Positions 53,299-61,984 of a DNA stretch of 64,000 bases are shown piece by piece. This DNA comes from Lentibacillus siamensis (lineage in GTDB: Bacteria > Bacillota > Bacilli > Bacillales > Amphibacillaceae). Position 1 is the first letter of the stretch. Each line of letters opens with the position of its first letter. The translations under genes were made by a program, and so were the position numbers. Location: positions 1-64,000 of the forward strand of contig NZ_BAAADS010000024.1 of NCBI RefSeq assembly GCF_039522605.1, written 5' to 3'. Under the pieces are notes generated by a model. The model had not been told where the DNA came from. It worked only from the letters and a program-made list of their open reading frames with translations, and searched no databases.

Positions 53299-53655
53299 AT
53301 GCGAATACCAATTCTAAAATTGCACAACTATTTATTAATTTCCATTCAGACAGAGATTGACGATAACACGGCAATACAGTTTCAGGAAGATTTATTGGAC
53401 AAAATTCATAAAAGCGGTTCATCAGGAGTAGTAATTGACTTAACATCCGTCGAAGTGATTGATTCATTTATTGCAAAAGTTTTGGGTGATGTCGTTACTA
53501 TGTCAGATCTAATGGGGGCGAAAGTGGTTTTAACCGGAATCCAGCCAGCAGTTGCGATGACATTAATTGATTTGGGAATCCATCTGAATAATGTACCGAC
53601 TGCGTTAGATTTGGAGCAGGGATTGATAAAACTGCATCAGGAATTGGGGGAATGA
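53299..53655 (+). CDS. rsbS: stressosome scaffold RsbS
   Basis: A 118-residue single STAS domain. The phosphorylated serine is S56 in VIDSFIAK (S59 in Bacillus subtilis). ATG at 53299 is chosen with GAAGGGTGA upstream; a GTG lies three codons earlier. The stop overlaps rsbT. It sequesters RsbT in the stressosome core. Confidence 0.93.
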   Translation: MRIPILKLHNYLLISIQTEIDDNTAIQFQEDLLDKIHKSGSSGVVIDLTSVEVIDSFIAKVLGDVVTMSDLMGAKVVLTGIQPAVAMTLIDLGIHLNNVPTALDLEQGLIKLHQELGE

Positions 53656-54059
53656 TGATGGATCTCCAATCCTGTGTCAATATAAATAAAGAGTGGGATA
53701 TTGTTGCTGCCCGGCAGCTTGGCAGGGAAATCGCCAAAAAGACTGGATTTGGAACCGTTGACCAGGCGCGAATCGCAACGGCAATCTCTGAATTAGCTCG
53801 AAATATATACTTATATGCCGGAAGCGGAAAAGTTAGCTTTGATGTTATTGAAAATCTGGAACAAAAAGGAATAAGTATAATTTGTACAGATGATGGTCCG
53901 GGAATCCGCGATATCAGTCAGGTTATGGAGGACGGATATTCAACATCGGGAGGTCTGGGTGCTGGTCTGCCGGGTGTGAAACGGCTGATGGATGAGTTCG
54001 ATATCAAATCTGCCGATGGAAAAGGTACCGAAATTAGGGCAATCAAGTGGGTCAGATAA
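53652..54059 (+). CDS. rsbT: serine kinase RsbT
   Basis: A 135-residue GHKL-type kinase. The N box AISELARNIYLY, DDGPGI, and the lid STSGGLGAGLPGVKRLMDEF are almost identical to the Bacillus subtilis protein. It phosphorylates RsbR and RsbS, then activates the phosphatase RsbU. A second ATG two codons in (53658) is possible. A 125-nt untranslated gap follows before rsbU. Confidence 0.95.
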   Translation: MMMDLQSCVNINKEWDIVAARQLGREIAKKTGFGTVDQARIATAISELARNIYLYAGSGKVSFDVIENLEQKGISIICTDDGPGIRDISQVMEDGYSTSGGLGAGLPGVKRLMDEFDIKSADGKGTEIRAIKWVR

Positions 54060-54184
54060 CACGTAACTTTAATCAGTGGAGGGGTTACGAACGGTTGCAC
54101 CGGGATAAACAGACAGGTTCATAGACCCGGATATACCAGGGGGAGACGGAGAGTTCTCCCCATTAAATTTGTAATGGGGGCTAC

Positions 54185-55201
54185 GTGTACATGGATATGC
54201 TGAATACGGATGCAGCACACTATAAACAATTCCTTAAACATTACATCCAGAGCTTGGATGAACAATCTCTTTATGGGGCCGAACAAATCAGTAAAACATT
54301 TATAAAAAATGGTATTCCACCTGAAGAAATTGTTAACCTGCATAATCAGGCTTTAGTTGAACTATACCCTGACATACCTGAACATATCTGGCATTCCATG
54401 AATTTTTTGCTGGAAACAATGATATCATACGGTCTGGCATTACAGGATTATCAGGCGTTAAGAGAGCAGCAGCTGGAGTTGAAGTCCGAAATATCAGTGG
54501 CTGCCGGTATGCAGGATACGCTGCTCGCTACAACAACACCGACGATTAATAACCTCGATATTGGTGTCATAAGTGTTCCGGCACATCAAATGAACGGTGA
54601 TTACCATCACTTTGTTAAAGGTAAGGATGGTTCTCTTGGAATAGCCCTTGCAGATGTGATTGGAAAAGGGATACCTGCTGCATTATGCATGTCCATGATC
54701 AAATATTCGATGGACAGCTTTACGGAAGAAACAATGAGTCCGAAGTCGATTTTGAAAAATCTGAACCGGGTTGTGGAACGCAACGTGGATCCAAGTATGT
54801 TTATTACCATGTTTTACGCACAATATCTTCCAGCAGAAAACAAACTCCGATATTCTTCTGCAGGCCATGAGCCCGGGTTTTATTACAATGCCGCACATGA
54901 CACGTTTGAAGAAATTGAGGCAAAAGGGCTTGTGCTTGGTGTATCACCCGATGCCAGTTACAAACAATATGAATGCAGCATTGAAAAAGGAGACATGGTT
55001 GTTTTGCTGACGGACGGTGTGACCGAGTGCAGGCAGGGCGATCGTTTTATTGAAAGCGAAGAAATTCTGGAGACCATTAGATATTTTTCACATCTGCCAG
55101 CACAGGAAATAGTCAATGGCGTATACAAATACTTTGAGCGTCTGCAAGGTTTTCAACTGCGGGATGATTTCACATTGATTATTTTGCGACAGGAAGTTTA
55201 A
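54185..55201 (+). CDS. rsbU: phosphatase RsbU
   Basis: A 338-residue PP2C-type phosphatase. The N-terminal RsbT-binding four-helix domain (1-85) precedes the PP2C core with MNGDYHHF, ADVIGKGIPAALCMS, SAGHEPGFYY and LTDGVTECR. It dephosphorylates RsbV-P. The start is GTG at 54185, or ATG at 54191 with better spacing from the GGGGG site. Its stop codon lies inside a sigma-B promoter. Confidence 0.94.
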   Translation: MYMDMLNTDAAHYKQFLKHYIQSLDEQSLYGAEQISKTFIKNGIPPEEIVNLHNQALVELYPDIPEHIWHSMNFLLETMISYGLALQDYQALREQQLELKSEISVAAGMQDTLLATTTPTINNLDIGVISVPAHQMNGDYHHFVKGKDGSLGIALADVIGKGIPAALCMSMIKYSMDSFTEETMSPKSILKNLNRVVERNVDPSMFITMFYAQYLPAENKLRYSSAGHEPGFYYNAAHDTFEEIEAKGLVLGVSPDASYKQYECSIEKGDMVVLLTDGVTECRQGDRFIESEEILETIRYFSHLPAQEIVNGVYKYFERLQGFQLRDDFTLIILRQEV

Positions 55202-55221
55202 ATCAGCCGATTACAGGGAAA
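55196..55221 (+). promoter_or_regulatory. internal sigma-B promoter of rsbV-rsbW-sigB-rsbX
   Basis: GTTTAA, exactly 14 nt, then GGGAAA; the -35 overlaps the rsbU stop codon. It is in the same place as the autoregulatory sigma-B promoter of Bacillus subtilis. A sigma-A-like TTACAG-N18-TATAAT (55211-55240) overlaps, and GGTATT-N9-AATACC (55228-55248) forms a dyad around its -10. Confidence 0.75.
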
Positions 55222-55276
55222 AAGAAGGTATTGCTATAATGAATACCCTTATTACTTGTGTTCTAGGAGGATGGAA

Positions 55277-55609
55277 ATGGAACTTACAATAGATGTGGTG
55301 AAACAGGATATGAAATCCGTTATTCAATTGACAGGGGAAATTGATGCCTATACGGCTCCAAGGCTGAAAAGTACGATATTGCCGTTAACGGAAGAATCCG
55401 GACATACCGTTGAAGTGGACATGGAAGACGTTAACTATATGGATAGTACCGGGCTTGGGGTTTTTATCAGTGCATTAAAATCAACAAAAGAGACAGGCAG
55501 TCACCTGAAACTGGTAAATCTGCAGTCCCGTGTATCGCGTCTGTTTAAAATTACCGGTCTGGATGAAATTATTGACATCGATACCGCAATCAGAGGTGGG
55601 AATGAGTAA
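55277..55609 (+). CDS. rsbV: anti-anti-sigma factor RsbV
   Basis: A 110-residue STAS protein. The phosphorylatable serine is S57 in YMDSTGLG. When dephosphorylated by RsbU it binds RsbW and frees sigma-B. ATG at 55277 is 6 nt after AGGAGG; the frame opens earlier at TTG 55256, upstream of the ribosome site. The stop shares a base with the rsbW start. Confidence 0.94.
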   Translation: MELTIDVVKQDMKSVIQLTGEIDAYTAPRLKSTILPLTEESGHTVEVDMEDVNYMDSTGLGVFISALKSTKETGSHLKLVNLQSRVSRLFKITGLDEIIDIDTAIRGGNE

Positions 55610-56085
55610 TGGAAAAATTTGATTTTATCGAAATGAGAATACCTGCAAAAGCAGAGTATGTCGGTGTTGTCCGTTTAAGCATTTCCGGAATTGCCAGCCG
55701 TATGGGATTTAACTATGAGGATATAGAAGATTTGAAAGTTGCGATTTCGGAAGCAATTACGAATGCTGTCGATCATGCGTACCGTGAGGGAGATGATGGC
55801 GAGATAACTGTCGGGTTTGGTGTGTACGAAAATCGACTGGAGGTTATGGTTGCAGACCATGGTGGAAGCTTTAACCTGCAGGAAATTAAAGGTGGGATTG
55901 GACCATACACCCGGTCCGAACCGGTGGAAAATTTGCGTGAAGGTGGGTTTGGGCTCTTCTTAATTAATGCGTTAATGGATAAAGTGGAAATTAACAACAA
56001 TTATGGTGTTATCGTGTTAATGACGAAGTACCTTTATGAAACCGAGGTGGGCCTTGATGACGACCAAATCTCAACAACACAATAA
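55609..56085 (+). CDS. rsbW: anti-sigma-B factor and kinase RsbW
   Basis: A 158-residue GHKL kinase. The N box VAISEAITNAVDHAY, ADHGGSF and EGGFGLFLINALMDKV are typical. It binds sigma-B or phosphorylates RsbV. It overlaps sigB by 29 nt. Confidence 0.94.
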   Translation: MEKFDFIEMRIPAKAEYVGVVRLSISGIASRMGFNYEDIEDLKVAISEAITNAVDHAYREGDDGEITVGFGVYENRLEVMVADHGGSFNLQEIKGGIGPYTRSEPVENLREGGFGLFLINALMDKVEINNNYGVIVLMTKYLYETEVGLDDDQISTTQ

Positions 56086-56848
56086 AGGGAGAGATGAGGT
56101 CTACCAATGGATCGAACATCTCCAGCAGGACCCGACAGATGAAGCGATGCAGGAGAAGGTTGTCCTGGCATATAATGATTTAGTCGAATCCATCGCCAGA
56201 AAGTATTCAAAGAACAGCACGATTCATGAAGACCTTGTTCAGGTGGGCATGATTGGACTGCTGGCTGCAGTGCGAAGGTATGATGCGTCCTATGGCAAGT
56301 CATTTGAATCATTCGCAATTCCAACAATTATAGGTGAAATCAAACGGTTTATCAGGGATAAAACCTGGAGTGTTCATGTACCGCGAAGAATTAAAGAACT
56401 TGGTCCGAAAATCAAAAAAGCTGTCGAAGAATTGACCACCTCCAATCAGGATTCCCCTTCAATCCGTGAAATTGCTGACCATCTTGGAGTGGCAGAAGAA
56501 GAAGTACTGGAAACGATGGAAATGGGCAAAAGTTATAAGGCACTTTCCGTCGACCGGAAAATTGAAGCTGACTCCGATGGTAGTACGGTTGCTATCCTTG
56601 ATCTTGTAGGAAACAGTGAAGATGGTTATGATACGATTGATCAGCAAATGCTGCTGGAGAAAATTTTACCGGTGCTATCTGAACGTGAACAGCAAATTCT
56701 GCGCTGCACTTATTTTGATCAGATGAGCCAGAAAGAAACAGGGGAGTTGCTTGGGATTTCCCAGATGCATGTTTCAAGACTGCAGCGCCGTTCATTAAGA
56801 AAACTGCGGGAAGCTATTCAATCGGAAAGCTCGGAGGTTCTTGATTGA
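56057..56848 (+). CDS. sigB: general stress sigma factor SigB
   Basis: A 263-residue sigma-70 family factor. Region 2 (HEDLVQVGMIGLL...FAIPTIIGEIKRFIRDKTWSV) is followed by region 3 (VPRRIKELGPKIKKAV) and region 4 (SQKETGELLGISQMHVSRLQRRSLRKLRE). It recognises GTTTAA-N14-GGGTAT promoters; matching sites are seen before rsbV and before the glutaredoxin gene. ATG at 56057 is 7 nt after GAGGTG; longer forms from 56036 are unsupported. Confidence 0.95.
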   Translation: MTTKSQQHNKGRDEVYQWIEHLQQDPTDEAMQEKVVLAYNDLVESIARKYSKNSTIHEDLVQVGMIGLLAAVRRYDASYGKSFESFAIPTIIGEIKRFIRDKTWSVHVPRRIKELGPKIKKAVEELTTSNQDSPSIREIADHLGVAEEEVLETMEMGKSYKALSVDRKIEADSDGSTVAILDLVGNSEDGYDTIDQQMLLEKILPVLSEREQQILRCTYFDQMSQKETGELLGISQMHVSRLQRRSLRKLREAIQSESSEVLD

Positions 56849-57444
56849 CTGATCAACGAAGAAAAGTGGATGTAGCTGTTTACCAGAAGGCCAAGAAAGG
56901 ACAGTACTACTGTGGTGACAGCTATTTTTACACCGAAACAGAGCATGAATTTTTATGTGTCCTAGCAGATGGACTCGGCAGCGGTGAATTTGCCATGGAA
57001 TCATCGCGGATTGTAACGGAAATTATTCGAAGTAATATTCATACGACAATTGAACAATTAATTAAACGGTGCAATGAACAATTATCAGGAAAAAGAGGCG
57101 TGGTTATCGGTATTCTGAAACTGGATTTCCTGTCACAACGGTATTCTTTTTCCTCAATTGGAAACATTGGTGTGCTAACTATCTTAAAAAATGGCAAAAA
57201 GAAACGTAATATACCAAATGCAGGTTATTTGGCAGGCTATCACCGGCCATTCAAAGTGGTAAGCGATAAGCTGGATTCTGAAATGAACTTTATCATGTTT
57301 TCGGATGGTGTCTCTGATGCTGACTTGTCGAAGGGGATGTTCCTGAACAAAGATGCACAGCAAATTGTTATGGACTATGAATATACTGTTGGCGGATCTA
57401 GGTATGATGATACAACGTTAATTGCGATACGATATGACGCGTGA
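56845..57444 (+). CDS. rsbX: feedback phosphatase RsbX
   Basis: A 199-residue PP2C-type phosphatase. LADGLGSGEFAMESSRIV and MFSDGVSDADLSKG are its metal-site motifs. It dephosphorylates RsbR and RsbS to reset the stressosome. A TTG start is supported by CGGAGG 6 nt upstream and overlaps the sigB stop. Confidence 0.92.
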   Translation: MTDQRRKVDVAVYQKAKKGQYYCGDSYFYTETEHEFLCVLADGLGSGEFAMESSRIVTEIIRSNIHTTIEQLIKRCNEQLSGKRGVVIGILKLDFLSQRYSFSSIGNIGVLTILKNGKKKRNIPNAGYLAGYHRPFKVVSDKLDSEMNFIMFSDGVSDADLSKGMFLNKDAQQIVMDYEYTVGGSRYDDTTLIAIRYDA

Positions 57445-57524
57445 TAAGTCAGCCGAATCTGGTTGGCTTTTTTCATTTTACGCTATCTTTGGTAAAATTA
57501 GTTTCGTACATGAAGGAGGAACAT

Positions 57525-59681
57525 ATGGTGGCAATTGAAATAGAACAATGGGTTGCAAAAGAAACAGAAGTTAATACCGGTATTGTACAAAAAGTTATCG
57601 CGTTAATGAAAGAAGGGAATACTGTCCCATTCATTGCACGGTACAGGAAAGAGATGACGGGTGGGCTTGACGAGGTCCAAATTAAATCCATTGAGGATAA
57701 ATATCAGTATGCCGTTAATCTTGCCACTCGAAAAGAAGAAGTTATTCGTCTGATTGATGAGCAGGACAAGCTTACGGAAGAACTTGAACAAGAGATAAAC
57801 CAGGCAACGCAGCTTCAGCGTGTGGAAGACTTGTACCGGCCGTATAAACAAAAACGGCGCACTAAAGCTGTTAAGGCAAAGGAAAAGAGCCTGGAACCAT
57901 TGGCAGTACTTGTGTGGGAACAGGAGCTGCAGAATATCAGTTCAGAGGCTGAAGGATATTTATCAGAAGAACATGAACTGCATTCCGTTCATGACGTGCT
58001 CGCCGGTGTTAATGACATTATTGCTGAGTGGATATCCGATGATCCTGAATTTCGTAAATACATACGTAATGAAACATTTAAGCGTGGAATGATGCAATCA
58101 GAAGTGAAAGATGCTGCGAAAGATGAAAAAGGTGTCTATGAAATGTATTATGATTACAGTGAAGCAGTCCGTTCCATGGTCTCCCACCGTGTTCTGGCCT
58201 TAAATCGCGGGGAAAAAGAAGACGTGCTCAAGGTATCGATTGACCCGCCGGCGGAACGTGTTATTGAATTTTTGCAGAAACAGACAATCACCAATCCAAC
58301 GAATCAGGAAACAGCAGATATTATCAGGCTGGCAATTGAGGATGGCTACAAGCGGCTTATTCAGCCATCGGTGGAGCGGGAAATCCGCAATTATCTATCC
58401 GAGAAAGCAGAAGAACAGGCCATCGATGTTTTCTCAAAAAACCTGAAAAATCTTCTGCTGCAGCCACCGCTTAAGGGCAAAACAGTGCTGGGAGTCGATC
58501 CGGCATACAGAACCGGCTGTAAGCTTGCTGTAGTGGATGAGACAGGGAAAGTATATCAAGTTGGAGTGATGTATCCGACTGCACCAAAACATGATACAGC
58601 CGGTGCAGAAAAGATTGTGATGGAGTACATTAAAAAACATGGTGTAGAGCTGATTGCCATCGGAAATGGTACGGCTTCAAGGGAAACAGAACAGTTTATT
58701 GCGGATGTTATCAATAAGCATACACTGGATATCCCGTACATCATTGCCAATGAAGCGGGTGCAAGCGTCTATTCAGCCTCGAAGCTGGCTCGTGAGGAAT
58801 TTCCTGATTTACAGGTGGAAGAGAGAAGTGCAGCATCCATCGCCAGAAGAGTTCAGGATCCGTTGGCGGAACTAGTGAAAATTGATCCGAAATCAATAGG
58901 TGTTGGTCAATACCAGCATGATGTCAGTCAAAAAGCACTTAATGAGTCATTGACATTTGTAGTCGAAACAGCTGTCAACCAAGTTGGTGTCAACGTGAAC
59001 ACAGCATCAACATCGTTGTTGCAGTATGTTTCCGGTTTAAGCAAAGCAGTCGCAAATAATATTGTAAACAAGCGAAATGAGGATGGGAAGTTTACCGACC
59101 GCAAACAATTGAAGAAAATACCGAGACTTGGTGCCAAAACATATGAACAAGGAATTGGTTTTTTACGGATCCCGGATGGGGAAAATCCACTCGACCGGAC
59201 TCCAATTCACCCGGAAAGTTATGCAGCAGTGAAAAAACTGCTTCAGTCTATAGATTGCGGGATGCATGATATCGGTTCAGAGCATTTGAGTAAGAAACTG
59301 AATCAGCTTGATAAGCAGGAAATGGCTGAGCAGCTCGAAATCGGTGAACCGACATTGGCCGATATTATGAGCGCATTAAGCCGTCCGGAGCGTGACCCCC
59401 GTGATGATTTGCCAAAACCGCTATTAAAGCAGAATGTATTATCGATGGAGGATTTGCAGTCTGGCATGGAAATGCAGGGAACGGTCCGAAATGTAGTCGA
59501 CTTTGGTGTGTTTGTTGATATCGGCGTTAAACAGGATGGGCTTGTTCATATTTCCAAGATGGCCAAAAAATTTGTGAAACATCCTATGGACATTGCAGCG
59601 GTCGGTGACGTTGTAACGGTATGGGTTGAACAGGTAGATGCAGATAAAGGACGGATTGCCTTATCGATGGTTGGGAAATAG
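57525..59681 (+). CDS. tex: Tex-family RNA-binding protein (YdcI)
   Basis: A 718-residue transcription-accessory protein. The Tex N-terminal helices are followed by the YqgF-like domain (about 300-430, VLGVDPAYRTGCKLAVVD), HhH motifs (about 470-560) and a C-terminal S1 domain (about 625-715, GMEMQGTVRNVVDFGVFVDIG in part). ATG at 57525 follows AAGGAGG; a frame from 57441 is unsupported. Its place after rsbX matches ydcI of Bacillus subtilis. Confidence 0.94.
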   Translation: MVAIEIEQWVAKETEVNTGIVQKVIALMKEGNTVPFIARYRKEMTGGLDEVQIKSIEDKYQYAVNLATRKEEVIRLIDEQDKLTEELEQEINQATQLQRVEDLYRPYKQKRRTKAVKAKEKSLEPLAVLVWEQELQNISSEAEGYLSEEHELHSVHDVLAGVNDIIAEWISDDPEFRKYIRNETFKRGMMQSEVKDAAKDEKGVYEMYYDYSEAVRSMVSHRVLALNRGEKEDVLKVSIDPPAERVIEFLQKQTITNPTNQETADIIRLAIEDGYKRLIQPSVEREIRNYLSEKAEEQAIDVFSKNLKNLLLQPPLKGKTVLGVDPAYRTGCKLAVVDETGKVYQVGVMYPTAPKHDTAGAEKIVMEYIKKHGVELIAIGNGTASRETEQFIADVINKHTLDIPYIIANEAGASVYSASKLAREEFPDLQVEERSAASIARRVQDPLAELVKIDPKSIGVGQYQHDVSQKALNESLTFVVETAVNQVGVNVNTASTSLLQYVSGLSKAVANNIVNKRNEDGKFTDRKQLKKIPRLGAKTYEQGIGFLRIPDGENPLDRTPIHPESYAAVKKLLQSIDCGMHDIGSEHLSKKLNQLDKQEMAEQLEIGEPTLADIMSALSRPERDPRDDLPKPLLKQNVLSMEDLQSGMEMQGTVRNVVDFGVFVDIGVKQDGLVHISKMAKKFVKHPMDIAAVGDVVTVWVEQVDADKGRIALSMVGK

Positions 59682-59705
59682 AAATCCGATATCCATATTA
59701 ATGTT

Positions 59706-59742
59706 AAAAAAGCTGATGATCACTTAAGATCATCAGCTTTTT
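59706..59742. terminator. bidirectional terminator
   Basis: AAAAAGCTGATGATC/GATCATCAGCTTTTT between the convergent tex and catalase genes. Confidence 0.88.
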
Positions 59743-59755
59743 ACTTGAATTGAAA

Positions 59756-61225
59756 TTATTTAACATTTTCCGGTACTTTTAATTCCAATCCGGCAGCAAT
59801 ACGCTCGCCTAATTCCGGATCAGCTTTGTAGAAGTGCTCGATCTGACGCAGCTTAATGTCATCATAATCAACTTGTGACATATGATCTACGATGTTTTGG
59901 ACGAGACGGTCTTTTTCATCCGTACTCATTAAGCGGTACAGGTCACCTGGCTGTGTATAATGATCTTTTTGTGAATAGGCAACACTGTCAGCTTGTCCGT
60001 ACACTTCAAATGGATTGATTTTTGAGTCCGGATCTTCTTTTGGTTCTGTTTCGTAGCGGTTCGGCTCGTAGCTAACACTGCGACTGCCATTATCATAGCG
60101 CATTTGGCCATCGAATTGATAGTTCGATGTGTTGGCATCGTTAATCGGACGGTTAATCGGCAGCTGCTGGTGGTTAACACCGATACGATAGCGCTGTGTA
60201 TCCGAATAACTGAACAGACGGCCTTGCAGCATTTTGTCTGGAGAAGCTTCAATTCCCGGTACAAAATTGGCTGGTGACAGTGCAGCCTGCTCTACTTCTG
60301 CAAAATAGTTTTCCGGATTCCGGTTAAGTGTCATTTTACCAACTTCAATAAGTGGGTAATCTTTATGAGACCAAGTCTTCGTTACATCGAATGGATCCCA
60401 CTTATAGTCTTTTGAGTCCTCATAAGGCATAATTTGCACATAAAGCGTCCATGATGGATAATCGCCCTTGTCAATTGCGTTATATAGATCTTCTGTATGA
60501 TAATCAGGATTTTCACCGGCAAGCTTGTCAGCAAGATCCGGATCCAGACCTTTCACACCCTGATCAGCGATAAAGTGATATTTAATCCATACCGGTTCAC
60601 CATCTTTATTAACCCATTTGTAGGTGTGGCTTCCATAACCGTTCATGTGACGGAAAGTTGCCGGAATACCGCGGTCCCCATGCAGATAAGTAACCTGATG
60701 CAAGGATTCAGGTGATTGTGACCAAAAATCCCAGACCGCATTTTTATCTTTCAAATTGGTTTTTGGATTTCGTTTTTGCGTATGAATGAAATCCGGGAAT
60801 TTAATAGCATCGCGGACAAAGAAAATAGGTGTATTATTACCGACCATGTCATAGTTGCCTTCCTGCGTATAGAACTTAATGGCAAATCCGCGTGGGTCAC
60901 GAACCGTATCCGCAGATCCCAATTCTCCGGCAACAGTTGAGAATCGGATGAACATTGGCGTTTGTTTCCCTTTTTCGTTTAAAAAGTCAGCCTTTGTATA
61001 TTTTGAAATTTCGTCATTTGTGACCTCGAAAACGCCATGTGCGCCTGCACCTTTTGCGTGCACAACACGTTCCGGCACACGTTCTCTGTCAAAATGAGCC
61101 ATTTTTTCCAAAAAGTGAACGTCTTGGATTAAAGCTGGGCCTCTTTCGCCTGCAGTAATCATATTCTGATTATCACCGACAGGAGCACCTGAAGCAGTAG
61201 TCATTCTTTTCTTTTCGTTACTCAC
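59756..61225 (-). CDS. katA: monofunctional heme catalase
   Basis: A 489-residue catalase of the small-subunit clade. The catalytic His is H56 (RVVHAKGAGAHG), with the Asn in VGNNTPIFF (about 130) and the heme-ligand Tyr in RLFSYSDTQRYR. A GTG start follows AAGGAGAGGTG. It decomposes hydrogen peroxide in the cytosol. It is inserted between tex and the sprT-like gene, which are adjacent in Bacillus subtilis. The promoter has an AT-rich symmetric -10 that could host PerR. Confidence 0.95.
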   Translation of the reverse strand: MSNEKKRMTTASGAPVGDNQNMITAGERGPALIQDVHFLEKMAHFDRERVPERVVHAKGAGAHGVFEVTNDEISKYTKADFLNEKGKQTPMFIRFSTVAGELGSADTVRDPRGFAIKFYTQEGNYDMVGNNTPIFFVRDAIKFPDFIHTQKRNPKTNLKDKNAVWDFWSQSPESLHQVTYLHGDRGIPATFRHMNGYGSHTYKWVNKDGEPVWIKYHFIADQGVKGLDPDLADKLAGENPDYHTEDLYNAIDKGDYPSWTLYVQIMPYEDSKDYKWDPFDVTKTWSHKDYPLIEVGKMTLNRNPENYFAEVEQAALSPANFVPGIEASPDKMLQGRLFSYSDTQRYRIGVNHQQLPINRPINDANTSNYQFDGQMRYDNGSRSVSYEPNRYETEPKEDPDSKINPFEVYGQADSVAYSQKDHYTQPGDLYRLMSTDEKDRLVQNIVDHMSQVDYDDIKLRQIEHFYKADPELGERIAAGLELKVPENVK

Positions 61226-61268
61226 TACCTGAACACCTCTCCTTATAGTATCGATTTGTACATATTCT

Positions 61269-61296
61269 ATTATAATACAAATCTACTAAAAATCAA
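61269..61296 (-). promoter_or_regulatory. catalase promoter
   Basis: On the reverse strand: TTGATT, 16 nt, TATAAT. The -10 lies within the palindrome TATTATAATA, a partial match to the PerR box TTATAATNATTATAA. PerR control is only suggested. Confidence 0.4.
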
Positions 61297-61402
61297 TTAA
61301 TAAAAATGAATCTTTAATTAAAATAACTATAAATAAGAGAGATTTTGTTATCCGGGTCAATATGGTAAAATGAAAATCGAGAAAATACAGAGGATGAGTG
61401 AT

Positions 61403-61858
61403 ATGAAGCTGCTGGAAGAACAGGAATTGCACCGGCTTGTCCATGATATATCGATAGCATTTTTTAAGAAACCCTATCATGATAAAGTGATATATAATTA
61501 CCGGCTGCGTACAACAGGCGGCAGGTATATTCCTTCCAAGCGATTGATTGAGATTAATCCGAAGTATGCTACTGAAATGGGTGAAACGGAAGTAGAAGGT
61601 ATTATTAAACATGAATTGTGTCACTATCATCTTCATATAGAAGGAAAAGGGTATAAACATGGTGATCCCGAGTTCAAAAGTCTGCTGAAAAAGACCGGTT
61701 CTCCAAGACACTGCCAGCCGCTTCCTTCGTACAGGTACAGTAAAAAATATACTTATCAGTGTACAAACTGTTCATATATTTATAAAAGAGTAAGACGTAT
61801 TGATGTTAAAAAATACCGGTGCGGAAGGTGTCATGGGAAACTGTTGCTCAAGGAATAG
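61403..61858 (+). CDS. ydcK: SprT-like metalloprotein (YdcK)
   Basis: A 151-residue protein with the SprT-like zinc metallopeptidase core. RLRTTGGRY, then HELCHYHLH (HExxH type), is followed by a C-terminal zinc ribbon (CTNC...CGRC). ATG at 61403 is 9 nt after AGAGG; two further ATGs lie upstream. Its position just before tRNA-Asn matches ydcK of Bacillus subtilis, apart from the inserted permease. Confidence 0.9.
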   Translation: MKLLEEQELHRLVHDISIAFFKKPYHDKVIYNYRLRTTGGRYIPSKRLIEINPKYATEMGETEVEGIIKHELCHYHLHIEGKGYKHGDPEFKSLLKKTGSPRHCQPLPSYRYSKKYTYQCTNCSYIYKRVRRIDVKKYRCGRCHGKLLLKE

Positions 61859-61892
61859 GCGAGGGTGTTTTGTAATCGTTAACAAAAAATAG

Positions 61893-61960
61893 TTGACATT
61901 CATAAAAATTAATTGCTACCATGAAGTCCGTTAATTTCGTTTGCTCAAAATTGACGGACT
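61893..61960 (+). promoter_or_regulatory. permease promoter and leader hairpin
   Basis: TTGACA-N18-TACCAT (61893-61922) is followed at once by a 13-bp stem AGTCCGTTAATTT/AAATTGACGGACT (61925-61960, one G-T pair). The hairpin lies at the transcript start, before the ribosome site, so it could be an operator or an mRNA-level control element. Confidence 0.45.
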
Positions 61961-61984
61961 ATTTAAATAAAAAAGAGGTAGATT

